28,561 nt of DNA, taken from the NCBI GenBank assembly GCA_049522565.1, contig JBEKNT010000026.1:1-28561 (forward strand), given 5' to 3'. This document shows, in pieces, positions 17,303-26,326 of this stretch. Below the pieces are notes generated by a model. That model worked only from the letters and a program-made list of their open reading frames with translations. It had not been told where the DNA came from and ran no database searches. The stretch's first letter is position 1, and the number at the start of each line of letters is the position of its first letter. The DNA is from JASHVB01 sp049522565. GTDB taxonomy: Bacteria; Pseudomonadota; Alphaproteobacteria; Acetobacterales; Acetobacteraceae. Position numbers and translations under genes: made by a program.

Positions 17303-17391
17303 CGTCATGGTCGGCGTAGGCCGGCCATCCACGACTTTGCTGTGCCGCAAGCGCCACAGTCGTGGATGGCGGGCCTTCGCCCGCCATGACG
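17303..17391. repeat. Extragenic palindromic element A
   Basis: 89-bp imperfect inverted repeat. The left arm begins CGTCATGG and runs to CCATCCACGACT; the right arm begins AGTCGTGGATGG and ends CCATGACG. About 37 bases per arm pair with four or five mismatches around a loop of about 15 nt. Intergenic palindromes with this GTCATGG...CCATCCACGA character are abundant in Rhizobiales and Rhodospirillales-type genomes (from memory). May form a stable hairpin in RNA and act as a 3' stabiliser or attenuator for the MFS transcript. Confidence 0.75.
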
Positions 17392-17571
17392 TGTAGGCTC
17401 GTGCCCAGCGATCCTCGAAGCAGTTATTCTTGGGCGTCGACTAAGGCCAGGGCGAAGCGGCACGGCGACTGGCGCGGATGCGTGGCGACCGCGGGGGGAC
17501 AGCCTGATGCGGGTGCGCTGCGATCGCGCGCCACGATAGTATCGGCCGGTAGTCGGACGATCGCCCCCCCC

Positions 17572-18789
17572 TCAGTGTGGCACCGGCGCCGCGTCCTCGC
17601 CCATCGGCACGCCATGCGCCTCGATTCCGAAGCCGACCAGCACCGCGATCACCACCGCCACGACGCCGGCCACGCCGGCCAGTGCCCAACTGTAGTTGTT
17701 GCCCATCCGCTCGCCGATGCCCGCTTGCAGCGTGGCGTTGTAGGAGGCCAGCAGGTTGCCGAGCTGATACACCACACCCGGGAACGTCGCGCGGATGCTG
17801 GCGGGCGACAGCTCGTTCAGATGCGCCGGAATGACGCCCCAGGCACCCTGCACGCAGATCTGCATCAGGAACGCGCCGATGCCCAGGGTGAGTGCCGTGC
17901 TGCCGAACGCCCAGAGCGGCAGCACCGGCAGCGACAGCAGCGCCGCCAGCACGATGGTGACTCGCCGGCCGATGATCTGTGACAGCATCCCGAACCCGAT
18001 GCCGCCGATCACCGCGCCTGCGTTGTAGATCAGCGCGATGGTGGTGATGGTGACGTGGTCGAAGTGGTGCTGCACGCCCAGGAAGATGTTGGGATAGATG
18101 TCCTGCGTGCCGTGGCTGAAGAAGTTGAATGCGGTCATCATGATGATGCCGTAGATCGCCAGTCCGGCATGCTGGCGGAGCACCGCAATGATGGACGGGC
18201 GGGGTGCGTGCTGGCGCGCCTTCCAGTCCGGGCTCTCCGGCACGTTGCGACGGATATACAGCACCAGCAGCGCGGGCAGCGCGCCGACCATGAACAACCC
18301 GCGCCAGCCGACCAGCGGATAGACGAAGTAGAAGGCGATGGTGGCGAGGAAATAGCCCCCGGGATAGCCGGATTGCAGCAGCCCGGAGACCCAGCCGCGC
18401 CATTTTGCCGGGATGGTTTCCATGGTCAGCGAGCTGCCGATGCCCCACTCGCCGCCCATGGCGATGCCGAACAACGCGCGCAGAATGAGGAAGGTGAGCA
18501 GGGTCGGGGCGAGGCCGGAGAGCAATTCGAGAACGGAGTAGCAGAGCACGCTGATCATCAGCAGCGGGCGGCGCCCGAAATGGTCGGCCAGCCTGCCGAA
18601 GATGAAGGCGCCGACGGCGCGCATCGCCAGCGTGAGGGTGACCGCGACGGTCACCGTGGTGATGGTCACGCCAAATTCCCTGGCGACGTCGCTGAACACG
18701 AAGACCATGAGGAAGAAATCGAAGGCGTCCAGCATCCAGCCGAGGAAGCTGGCGATGACCACCTTGCGCGCTCGATCGATGTCGCCCAT
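17572..18789 (-). CDS. MFS transporter, SHS/AAHS-like (organic acid or sugar acid : H+)
   Basis: 405 aa, 12 predicted transmembrane helices, inner membrane. Start MGDIDRARKVVIASFLGWMLDAFDFFLMVFVF, where D21 and D24 in helix 1 are typical of sialate/lactate and aromatic-acid proton symporters. Loop 2-3 motif A is GRLADHFGRRPLL; helix 4 has AMGGEWGIGSSLTMETIP, the GGEWG signature of the SHS (NanT/Jen1-like) branch; R.VPESPDW closes the N-terminal bundle. ATG 18789 has AGGGAGA five bases upstream; a 195-codon open frame upstream is non-coding and crosses a palindromic repeat. Substrate (lactate/pyruvate, sialate or aromatic acid) is not decidable. No regulator adjoins it. Confidence 0.9.
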   Translation of the reverse strand: MGDIDRARKVVIASFLGWMLDAFDFFLMVFVFSDVAREFGVTITTVTVAVTLTLAMRAVGAFIFGRLADHFGRRPLLMISVLCYSVLELLSGLAPTLLTFLILRALFGIAMGGEWGIGSSLTMETIPAKWRGWVSGLLQSGYPGGYFLATIAFYFVYPLVGWRGLFMVGALPALLVLYIRRNVPESPDWKARQHAPRPSIIAVLRQHAGLAIYGIIMMTAFNFFSHGTQDIYPNIFLGVQHHFDHVTITTIALIYNAGAVIGGIGFGMLSQIIGRRVTIVLAALLSLPVLPLWAFGSTALTLGIGAFLMQICVQGAWGVIPAHLNELSPASIRATFPGVVYQLGNLLASYNATLQAGIGERMGNNYSWALAGVAGVVAVVIAVLVGFGIEAHGVPMGEDAAPVPH

Positions 18790-19281
18790 TCGCGTCTCCC
18801 TGGGGCTGGCATGCCGCCGGCCGGACCATTCGGAGCATGATCGGATGTTTCCCTCCGGCCGACGCTCTCTGCCGCAATGTGTCCACCTCGCGACGTTTCG
18901 GGCAAAGCACGGAATGGTGAGATGCCGGTCGAAGCAGGCGTGTCCCGATTTCCCAAACGGAGCCGGCCCCTCCGCTGGCGGCGGCCTGGGGGCGGTGGCG
19001 CCGCGCGCGGCAACGGCGGAGGCCCGTGCCACGTCGCCCAACCTGATCCGATCAAGGGGGAAGCTGCGCCACAAGAGCTTGCGCCGCGCCATGGCTGTGT
19101 CGTTCGCACAGGCCGCTCCGACCGTCATGGCCGGACCTGACCCGGCGATCTGTGCGGCCGAGGTGCCGCGATACATGGAGGGGGCAAGCCCGGCCATGAC
19201 GGCCGGGGCTGTCCGTGCCGTCGATCGATCTTTCCGGCACCTGGTACTATTTCTGCTGCCTGACGTGGGAGAGGATAGAGG
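18790..19281. promoter_or_regulatory. Divergent intergenic region, MFS / methyltransferase
   Basis: 492 bp between divergent genes. It holds palindromic element B (19122-19202) and otherwise no recognisable coding signal. TGATCCGATCA at 19044-19054 is an 11-bp dyad, but not a convincing operator. Promoters for both genes should be here; I see no clear consensus pair. Confidence 0.4.
19122..19202. repeat. Extragenic palindromic element B
   Basis: 81-bp inverted repeat. The left arm starts CCGTCATGGCCGG and the right arm ends CCGGCCATGACGG, perfectly complementary over 13 bases and partly over the next 8-9 (ACCTGACCC against GGGCAAGC). It shares the GTCATGG/CCATGAC ends with element A at 17303-17391, so both probably belong to one family of alphaproteobacterial extragenic repeats. 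The middle differs. Confidence 0.7.
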
Positions 19282-20205
19282 ATGTCTGACCAGGAGTTGC
19301 GGGAACGGGTCAAGGACCTTTCGCAAGTCTATTGGTATCATACAATCCGCCTGCTGCCGGATCTGATTGTTCAAGGCGCGAAGTCGGCCGCAACATTGGA
19401 CTCCGAGCGCGCCGCCATTCTCGCCGTGGTCGATCTTGCCAATCGCAGCGTGGTCGACGTTGGCACCTGGAACGGATACTTCGCATTCGAGGCCAAGCGC
19501 GCCGGCACCAGCCGGGTGATCGCGACGGACAGCTACGTCTGGCGCTCACCGCAGTTCCGTGGGCGCGAAACATTCGAGGTCGCGCGCGCGTGCCTCGGCA
19601 TCGACGTGGAAGCCAGGGAGATCGATCCGACGGAATTGCCGGGCGACATCGCACCTGTCGATGTGGTGCTGTTCATCGGCGTCTTCTACCACATGATCGA
19701 CCCGATCATGGTGCTGCAAAAGGTGGCCGCGCTGGCGAACGATCTGCTGGTGATCGAGACGCACCAGGACCTGGTGATGTTGGATCGGCCGGCGATGGTG
19801 TTTTATCCCGGCGCCACGCTCAGCAACGACGCGACGAACTGGTGGGGTCCCAACCCCGCGTGTGTGATGGAGCTTCTCGCCACGGTGGATTTCCACCACG
19901 TGTTCTACCAGCGCCATCCTGAGTCTGCGGATCGTGGCATCTACCATGCGTTCCGGTCGGCCGAAACCGCGAGACGCTATTTGCGCCGGCCGGTCGATAA
20001 CGTGACCCTGTTCGACCTTGGGTCGGAAGCCGGACGGCGAGCCATCTTCGGGGCGGTGTCAGCGGCGTTCAGCAACAGGCTCGTCGCAGAACGGGATGCG
20101 GCTCGCGCCGAGGTCGCGGCGATGCGCGGTTCCACCTCCTGGGCATTGACGGCACCGCTGCGGGCCGTGAAACGCTTCGGCAGGTGCATTATGCGAACGT
20201 CGTAG
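19282..20205 (+). CDS. CmoB-like class I methyltransferase with GT-type tail
   Basis: 307 aa. WYHTIRL near 18-24 and VVDVGTWNGYFAFEAKRAG (57-75) are hallmarks of the DUF1698/CmoB-like methyltransferase family, with ATDSY as the acidic beta2 end and DVVLFIGVFYHMIDP as the post-beta4 motif. Genuine CmoB transfers carboxymethyl to tRNA U34, but this protein is shorter and lacks an adjacent cmoA, so a glycan or lipid acceptor is more likely. The C-terminus, RGSTSWALTAPLRAVKRF after a short coiled coil, matches the tail found on many surface-polysaccharide glycosyltransferases and methyltransferases. ATG 19282 is preceded by a GAGAGG-type SD. Its last 17 bases overlap the convergent CHAT gene. Confidence 0.82.
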   Translation: MSDQELRERVKDLSQVYWYHTIRLLPDLIVQGAKSAATLDSERAAILAVVDLANRSVVDVGTWNGYFAFEAKRAGTSRVIATDSYVWRSPQFRGRETFEVARACLGIDVEAREIDPTELPGDIAPVDVVLFIGVFYHMIDPIMVLQKVAALANDLLVIETHQDLVMLDRPAMVFYPGATLSNDATNWWGPNPACVMELLATVDFHHVFYQRHPESADRGIYHAFRSAETARRYLRRPVDNVTLFDLGSEAGRRAIFGAVSAAFSNRLVAERDAARAEVAAMRGSTSWALTAPLRAVKRFGRCIMRTS

Positions 20206-23200
20206 CCCCGGGCCGACCGACGAATGCCCGTGCGTTACGCCCCTTACCCTCGACGCCGACGCTTGTTGACCGCTCCAGCGGCACGGGAGAGGTGTACGGG
20301 CTCGCTGCCACCCGCGTCGGCGGGCGCTGGCCCTGGCCCTCGCCGATCAGCGCGAACGGCGCCCAGTAGAACGGGTGTGCCAGGTTCGCCGGCAGCGTCT
20401 TCCCCGCCCCGTCAAGCATCCCGAGTTGCGCCGCGCGCAGCGCCCCCGCCAGCCCGCCGTCACGCCCCGCGGCGAAGCGGCGCAGCGTGTCCGCCACCAG
20501 GAAGGCCGACGACTGGTCGCTGATCGACCAGTGCGTCACGAGCAGCGCCCGAGCGCCGGCAAAGAAAAAGGCGCGTGCCAGGCCGGACAGGCTGTCTCCC
20601 CCATCCGCGCCCCCCGGACCGCCGGAATTGCACGCTGACAGGATCACTGCATCCGCGTCCAGGTCGAGCCCGAGGACGTCGCTCGACGTCAGCAGCGCAC
20701 CGGATGCATCGACCGCGCCTTGCGGGTCCGAGGTGACGATCGCCGGCTCGCTTTCGCAGCGCAGGTCGGTCGGCAGCAGCGCGTGCGCGGCGAAATGCAG
20801 CACGCGATAGTTCTTCAGGTTTGCCCCCTCTACCGCCGGCACGGTGAACGCCGCGCCCAGCATCTCGTCCGTCGGGGCGGCGCCCAGCAACGCCTGGGCC
20901 GCCCCGAGTTCCCGTCGCGCGAAGGGCAGGGGCGGCAGGCCGGCGAATAAACGCGCGCTGTCGGCGCAGGTACCGGGCGGGAAACTGTGTTCCGCCTGAG
21001 TCAGCGTCACCGGTCGGAAGTCGCCGAAGCCGAACCACGGCTGCGTCGCCCGCGACGTCGCGGCAATCCGGCGCAATGCCACGAAGTTCGCCGCCGACGG
21101 CACGTGCGCGATGGTGAAATCGCGGATCAGCCAGGGTGCCTCGGCCAAACGCACCGAATCCCCCGGCCCGGTGAGCAGCACCGCGAAGGGCAGCGACAGC
21201 AGCGCTCCGGACGGCGCCAGCACCAGCGCCTTGGCCCCGGCCAGCCGCGGCGCCACCGGAGCCAGAACCGCATCGTACAGCGCATGCGCCGCGTCGGTAT
21301 CGAAGCGCGGCACACCCGCCGTGGTCAGCTCGATGCCGGCGCGCACGCGGCGCACCAGATCGCCGACCGCGGCCGCGCCGACAGGCAATGGCGCCGCGTC
21401 GATCCGGCCGTTGCGCAGCGCGAACACCCAGCCGGTATCGCCCGCCAGGGTGATGGCGACGAACGCCTCGCCCGGCTGCAACGCCGCCAGCACGTCGGCG
21501 GTCGGCGCGACCTCCTGCACCAGTTGGCCGTAGTTGGGCGCGGCAGCGTGCAAAGCGGCGTCGGCATCCGCCAGATCGGCCTGGGCGGCGGCAATGCGCC
21601 TGTCCAGGTCGGCTGGCGCAACCGGGACCGCGGGAGGCGCCACGATCCCCGGCGGCACGCCGCGCGCCAGATCGTCGCGTTGACGATACAGCTCGGCCAG
21701 CGTCTCCCCGGCATCCTGCCGCCGCCGGATCGCCTCCGCTACCTTCGGGTCGCGTGCGTTCGCCGCCAGCCGGGCCGCGGCCTCGGCGATCTGCCGCGTG
21801 GTCAGGCTGTCCTGCGCCAGCTCGGCGGTCTCGAACATCGCCGCCAGCAACTGTTGCGCGTTGGCCGGCCGGCGCGCCGCCTCCGCGGCATAGGTGGCCA
21901 GGCACGGCGCCAGCAGTGCCGGATCGGTGCCCGAGCGCAGGTGACGCAGCAGATCCGTCGCGGTGCGGCACAGCTCCAGCGCTCGGACCGTCTGGCCTTG
22001 CCGGGCCAACTCGGCGGCGTCCAGCAGCCCGGTCTCCGCCACCGGACGGGTTTGTGGCAGCACTTCGCCGAAGGCGGCGGCGGACTGCGCCAGGCCCGCC
22101 TCGGCGCTGGCGGTCCGGCCGGCCGCGGCGGCAGCCGTGGCGGCGGTGCGGGTCAGCCGCGCGGTAACCACAGGCAGCACGATGTCGTTCGCCGACGCCA
22201 GCCGCTGCGCCGCGCCGATCATCGCGGCGCTGTCCTCCGCCAGGCCCATGTGGCGCAGCACGATCGCCTGGTAGCGTTGCGTCTCCAGCACGCCCATTAG
22301 CGCCGACTGCGCGGTGGGGTCGATGGTCGGCCCGCCGGCCGGCAGCGTGCCCAGCGACGCCACCTGTACTCTTACGTCCGACCGCGCCGCCAGCATTTCG
22401 GGGGGCACAATCGCCGCGTAGGCCGTCTCGGCGTCGCGCAACAGCGCGCGGGCCGGTGCCAACCTGCCCTGGTTAAGTGCGTGCAGCGCGCGATAGTGCA
22501 GCAGCCCCGCCACGGCGACGCGGTCGGTGGCGTTCGGCGCCAGTCGCTGCGCCCGGGCGAACAGCGTGTCCGCCTCGGCAAAGCGGCCCTCATCGGAGAC
22601 CTGCAAGGCCAAGTGCATCAGCGGCCCGACGGTGTCCGGATCGTCGCGCCCCAGCGCTTTCTGCTGCACCGCCAGCGCGGCGCGATACGCTTGCTCGGCC
22701 GGGGCAAAGTTCTCCGCCAGGTTGGCGCGGGCGCCGAGCGTCATCAGCGCGTCGAACTGCCCCACATCGCCGGCGCTGAACGCCCGCGCCGCGAGTTGGT
22801 TGGCGAGCAGGGCATCCGCGGCGGACGGGAGCAGGCTGCTGGCGCCCGACGCGGCGACTCGCCCGGACAGGATGCCGATCGAGCGTTGCATCGCCGGCAG
22901 GGTCGGCAGGATGCCGTCGGCCAGCCAGGTGCGCCCATCGACCGACGCCACGATCGCCACCTGCGGCCAACCGCCGATGCGGCGCTTGCATTGCAGCAGC
23001 AGCGCCGGCTGGTCACCGAGGATCGCGCTGCGTGTCGGCGCCTGGCAGGCAAAGCGCCGGTCCAGCGCCTCGCGCCACGCCCCGCCGGTGGCAAGCGCCA
23101 TCAGCGCGTCCGCACCGGCTTGTGGGCCGCCGCGCACCACCGCCGCCGGCTGTTGCCAGGTGCCGCAGAACACCTCCGCCGCGTCCTCGCGGTCGCCGGG

Positions 23201-23350
23201 AAGCTGGTTGCAGGTTTCGCCGCTGGCATCCTGGCCCAGCCCGATGGCGGCCTGCCGCTTGGCGGCGCCGCCGACATAGGCGTCGGGCGGCGGCGGCGTG
23301 CAGGCAACCGCCACCGCGAGCAAGGCCAGCGGAGCCAGGAGCGGGCGCAT
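20189..23350 (-). CDS. TPR-CHAT domain protease-like protein (putative lipoprotein)
   Basis: 1053 aa. N-terminus MRPLLAPLALLAVAVAC followed by TPPPP looks like a lipoprotein signal with Cys17 (lipobox AVAC, atypical at -3). About 180-560 is Ala/Leu-rich helical with TPR-like units (ENFAPAEQAYRAALAVQQKALG, EADTLFARAQRLAP). A helical linker near 590 precedes the CHAT caspase-like peptidase domain: LVLAPSGALLSLPF, then catalytic-dyad candidates His856 in LHFAAHA and Cys907 in VILSACNSGG, then GLARAFFFAGARALLVTHW and HPFYWAPFALIGEG. The last 45 or so residues lie beyond the usual CHAT end. The ATG directly follows the FHA-like gene's TGA (TGAATG), indicating coupling. Inferred role: processing or sensing of that exoprotein. 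Confidence 0.92.
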   Translation of the reverse strand: MRPLLAPLALLAVAVACTPPPPDAYVGGAAKRQAAIGLGQDASGETCNQLPGDREDAAEVFCGTWQQPAAVVRGGPQAGADALMALATGGAWREALDRRFACQAPTRSAILGDQPALLLQCKRRIGGWPQVAIVASVDGRTWLADGILPTLPAMQRSIGILSGRVAASGASSLLPSAADALLANQLAARAFSAGDVGQFDALMTLGARANLAENFAPAEQAYRAALAVQQKALGRDDPDTVGPLMHLALQVSDEGRFAEADTLFARAQRLAPNATDRVAVAGLLHYRALHALNQGRLAPARALLRDAETAYAAIVPPEMLAARSDVRVQVASLGTLPAGGPTIDPTAQSALMGVLETQRYQAIVLRHMGLAEDSAAMIGAAQRLASANDIVLPVVTARLTRTAATAAAAAGRTASAEAGLAQSAAAFGEVLPQTRPVAETGLLDAAELARQGQTVRALELCRTATDLLRHLRSGTDPALLAPCLATYAAEAARRPANAQQLLAAMFETAELAQDSLTTRQIAEAAARLAANARDPKVAEAIRRRQDAGETLAELYRQRDDLARGVPPGIVAPPAVPVAPADLDRRIAAAQADLADADAALHAAAPNYGQLVQEVAPTADVLAALQPGEAFVAITLAGDTGWVFALRNGRIDAAPLPVGAAAVGDLVRRVRAGIELTTAGVPRFDTDAAHALYDAVLAPVAPRLAGAKALVLAPSGALLSLPFAVLLTGPGDSVRLAEAPWLIRDFTIAHVPSAANFVALRRIAATSRATQPWFGFGDFRPVTLTQAEHSFPPGTCADSARLFAGLPPLPFARRELGAAQALLGAAPTDEMLGAAFTVPAVEGANLKNYRVLHFAAHALLPTDLRCESEPAIVTSDPQGAVDASGALLTSSDVLGLDLDADAVILSACNSGGPGGADGGDSLSGLARAFFFAGARALLVTHWSISDQSSAFLVADTLRRFAAGRDGGLAGALRAAQLGMLDGAGKTLPANLAHPFYWAPFALIGEGQGQRPPTRVAASPYTSPVPLERSTSVGVEGKGRNARAFVGRPGATTFA

Positions 23351-25975
23351 TCAGTAGTCCTCGAACGAGATGTTGGGCGGCACGACGTCCTGCGGCGCGA
23401 GCTGACCGGTCAGCAGCGGCGGGTTGGTCAGCACGAGCAGGCTCAGCGCCGGCAGCGGGAGCAAGGGCGGCAGGGCTTGGCCGGGGAGGAACCAGGAAAG
23501 GCCGCCCAGCACCGGTTGGCTCATCGGCGGCATGGGGGGGATGGTGGTCGGCGCCGGCGCGCAGGCAGCGAGGCCGATGGTGCAGCCGTTGAATGTGTAA
23601 TTCGCGCTGACCGCCGGGGTGATCTGCCCCAGTGCCGCGGCGGCGGCCGTTGTCACGCCGGCCACGCTGCCGGTCAGGGTCGCCGTGCCGCCGGCGCCGA
23701 GCAGCAGCAGCCCGCCGACCTGCATGGCGCCGCTTGCCGTGCCGCTGCCCAGCGCAAGCACGAGATTGGAGTCCGGCCCAACCAGGTTGGCGAAGGTCGC
23801 GGTGCCGCCGGCCGCCGGAAGCTGTATGCGCAGCGTGGTGGCCGGCGGGTCGGTCAGCATCGCCGTGCCGGTCTGCACGAACTGGGCAATTGCCCCGAAA
23901 TTGGATGGGAGGGTCAGCACCTGCAACGTGCTGCCGCCGGGCGCCGGGGTCGCCCCGGACTGCTGCACCAGCGGTGCGCCGACAGTCGCGATGTTGCCGG
24001 CCAGCGTCATCCGCCCGGTCGCGCTGATCGTGAGGAAATCCGCGGCGACCGGACCGGCGATGGTCAGCGGCGAGGCGTCGAACAGCGCCAGGCTGCCGCC
24101 GGTCACGGCGAACGGCCCCAGGTTGGTGACGGAGTTCGCGTTGCTCGCCAGCCCGACATTGCCGGCGACCCCGTTGGTGCTTTGGAGCGTCGTGATGAAG
24201 ATCTGCCCGCCGGCGGTTTGGCGGACGCCGCCGCCGCTGATGGTGCTGATGTCCAGCCTGCCGGCGTTCGGGTCCGTGGCATTCAGGGCGATGCCGGCAT
24301 CCGCCTGGAGGGTGATCGTGCCGACCTGGCCGCCGGTATCCGTCATCAGGTTGGCGTTGAGGGTCAGCGTGCCGCCGGACCCCTTGGTCAATCCCGCCTG
24401 GAGCGTGAGGTTGCCGCCGCCGCTGGCGGTGATCGGCGAATTGACCACGATGTTGCCGGTCAGGGTCTGCATGGTCAGGCTGATGCCCGATTGCAGGACG
24501 ATCGGCGCGTCGGTATCCACCGTCAGGTTGTTCGTCGCCTGGAGGATGACGTTGGCGGCCGAATCATCGATCGCGCGGGTGCTGACGGTCTGGTCTCCCG
24601 TATCTGTGCCGTAGGTGATGTCGGGCAATGAGGCGTCCAGCGTCCCGGCACCGGCGACCACGTCGAGGTTGGTAGGATCGAGCAATAGCGTGCCGACGCG
24701 GCCGGCCGGCGCGGCGAGGTTCACCACGCCGGTCATGCCGAGATTGGCTCCCGAGACCTCGACGAACCCGCCATTGCCGCCTTGCGGGCCACCCGTGGCG
24801 CTGATGGCGCCGTCCATCACGGTGGTCCGCACGGACAGCACGGCGACCCGCCCGCCATTGCCGCGCGCGGTGGCATTGGCCGCGATGGTCGCACCCGGCG
24901 CCACCTGGACGTTGGTGGCGGTTTGCTTCGACGTAACGTCCGGACCGCCCGCGGCGCGCGCCAGCGTCGTGCCGAGGGCGATGACGCCGCCGCCGGCCGG
25001 ACCCGAGGCGTCGATCCGCGCGGTGGGGGCGATGGCGACGGTGCCGTTGGTATTGACCTGGATGTTGCCACCGCTGCTGCCGGGCGCGCTGCCGGTGGCG
25101 ATCAGTTGTCCGGTGACGGTAATGCTGCCGCCGACGCCATTCAGCACGATGGTGCCGGCACGATCGCCGGCCGTGCCGGCCTGCTCCTTGCCGCCGACGT
25201 CCACCAGGGTCTGCACGACGCCGTCCGCCGCCCGCGCGGTAAGCTGCACCGTCCCGCCGTCGGCCCGGATGAGCCCGGTGTTGGTGACCAGCGCCGTTGC
25301 TCCGCTCGGCGCCTGCACGACCTGACCGGTGACGTCGATCGCCATCAACCCGTCGCCGTACATGTCGAGCGTTGCGGTCCGCGCGCCGGCCAGCACCACG
25401 TGCCCAAGCCGAGCGTTGATCACGCCGGAATTCGCCACCTGCGGCGCGACCAGGGCGGCGAGGCCGGCGTCTCGCACCGTGATGGTGCCCTGGTTTGCCA
25501 CCATGGCGCCGGGGTTGGCGGCCTGGTTGAACACCATGCGCCCGGCCATAAAATTGGCATTGCCGATGCCGGCGGCGGCGACCATCAGGCCCGCGGTGTT
25601 CACCTGCGAGCCCTGGTAGAACATGACGCCCGACTGGTTGGTGATCACCACCTGCCCATTGGCGTCGATCTGTCCGGCGATCTGCGAGGGGTTCGGTCCG
25701 ACGACGCGATTCAACGTCACCGCACTGGACGACGGTTGCTCGAACTGCACCGTTTGCTGGCTGCCGATGTCGAAGCTCTGCCAGTTGATGGCGGCGCGCT
25801 GGGTGGATTGGTCGATGGCCGTGGTGGTGGGCGACTGAGCGATCGTCGCGGCGCCGGCGACCACGCTGCCGCCGGCAGGTCGCGCGTTCGGCGCCGGCTG
25901 GGCGTGCGCAGATAGCGCGAACGCCAGCGCAGCACTCGCATGCAAGGCAGTGCCGGGCAACAGGCGGCGACCCAT
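23351..25975 (-). CDS. Filamentous haemagglutinin-type (TpsA-like) exoprotein
   Basis: 874 aa. Signal peptide MGRRLLPGTALHASAALAFALSAHA-Q. The TPS/haemagglutination domain spans about 35-270: NWQSFDIGSQQTVQFEQP, NRVVGPNPSQIAGQI.ANGQV and NQSGVMFYQGSQVNTAGL are hallmark TpsA secretion-domain motifs. The rest is Gly/Thr/Ala-rich beta-helix (GTLTLNANLMTDTGG, GGGNLTLQAG), with LLLDPTNLDVVAGAG near 440. The C-terminal 80 residues are Pro-rich and hydrophobic, ending NISFEDY. ATG 25975 has GGAGGAA about eight bases upstream; an in-frame ATG at 26032 lacks one. Members are exported by two-partner secretion through a TpsB pore; none is encoded within the window. First gene of the FHA-CHAT operon. Confidence 0.93.
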   Translation of the reverse strand: MGRRLLPGTALHASAALAFALSAHAQPAPNARPAGGSVVAGAATIAQSPTTTAIDQSTQRAAINWQSFDIGSQQTVQFEQPSSSAVTLNRVVGPNPSQIAGQIDANGQVVITNQSGVMFYQGSQVNTAGLMVAAAGIGNANFMAGRMVFNQAANPGAMVANQGTITVRDAGLAALVAPQVANSGVINARLGHVVLAGARTATLDMYGDGLMAIDVTGQVVQAPSGATALVTNTGLIRADGGTVQLTARAADGVVQTLVDVGGKEQAGTAGDRAGTIVLNGVGGSITVTGQLIATGSAPGSSGGNIQVNTNGTVAIAPTARIDASGPAGGGVIALGTTLARAAGGPDVTSKQTATNVQVAPGATIAANATARGNGGRVAVLSVRTTVMDGAISATGGPQGGNGGFVEVSGANLGMTGVVNLAAPAGRVGTLLLDPTNLDVVAGAGTLDASLPDITYGTDTGDQTVSTRAIDDSAANVILQATNNLTVDTDAPIVLQSGISLTMQTLTGNIVVNSPITASGGGNLTLQAGLTKGSGGTLTLNANLMTDTGGQVGTITLQADAGIALNATDPNAGRLDISTISGGGVRQTAGGQIFITTLQSTNGVAGNVGLASNANSVTNLGPFAVTGGSLALFDASPLTIAGPVAADFLTISATGRMTLAGNIATVGAPLVQQSGATPAPGGSTLQVLTLPSNFGAIAQFVQTGTAMLTDPPATTLRIQLPAAGGTATFANLVGPDSNLVLALGSGTASGAMQVGGLLLLGAGGTATLTGSVAGVTTAAAAALGQITPAVSANYTFNGCTIGLAACAPAPTTIPPMPPMSQPVLGGLSWFLPGQALPPLLPLPALSLLVLTNPPLLTGQLAPQDVVPPNISFEDY

Positions 25976-26326
25976 CGCAGTTTCCTCCGTCGGACGGCAA
26001 AGGCTAGCGCAGCGTTGCCGGCGGGCGTGCAACGGATCGCGTGAGCAGGCTTCAACTTATCAAGATCGTGACTCTGTCCTTATAATTGTGTGATTGCCGG
26101 AGGCTGCACGGAAAAAAATTCTCGGGTCCGTCCAGCGGCACGAGTGATTCCTACGGGAGCATCGTGCGCCTGCCTGGCATCGTCGAGACGGGTGGCCAGC
26201 GGTTTCCGGTCCGGCCGACAGCGCTCTATACGCCGCCGCTATACTCCGGCCGCCGGCGTGACATGGCATTTATATCGGGCAATACCCCATATCGTTGGCG
26301 GTTTCATCGCAGCGATGGAGTGCGAC
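25976..26326. promoter_or_regulatory. Divergent intergenic region, FHA operon / small membrane protein
   Basis: 351 bp, AT-richer than its surroundings near 26050-26120. TATAAT occurs on the plus strand at 26081-26086, but without a good -35; on the minus strand the same AT patch could serve the FHA-CHAT operon about 100 bp upstream of its start. CTATAC occurs twice at 26225 and 26239. No coding gene is supported here. Confidence 0.35.

Larger units (their letters stand above)
16993..17571. other. 579-bp intergenic region with decayed gene and palindrome
   Basis: This stretch lies between the MFS gene end and the GT4 cassette start, both on the minus strand. It holds a Nudix gene remnant on the plus strand (17088-17248) and a large imperfect palindrome (17303-17391), annotated separately. 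The cassette promoter should be near 16993-17080. No intact coding region is apparent, and 17392-17571 shows nothing recognisable. Confidence 0.5.

Noticed and set aside
19044..19054. TGATCCGATCA palindrome as a FixK/FNR site
   Set aside because: The half-site spacing is one base rather than four to six and the outer TTGA/TCAA is incomplete on one side.
18790..19374. Minus-strand extension of the MFS gene to 600 codons
   Set aside because: It crosses palindromic element B and has no membrane-protein character; ATG 18789 has a good SD.
26052..26063. TCAA-N4-TCAA resembling an FNR half-site pair
   Set aside because: It is a direct repeat rather than a dyad, and the spacing is wrong for FNR/FixK.
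26090..26326. Upstream extension of the small membrane protein frame
   Set aside because: No SD or conserved character; composition resembles other non-coding open frames in this window.
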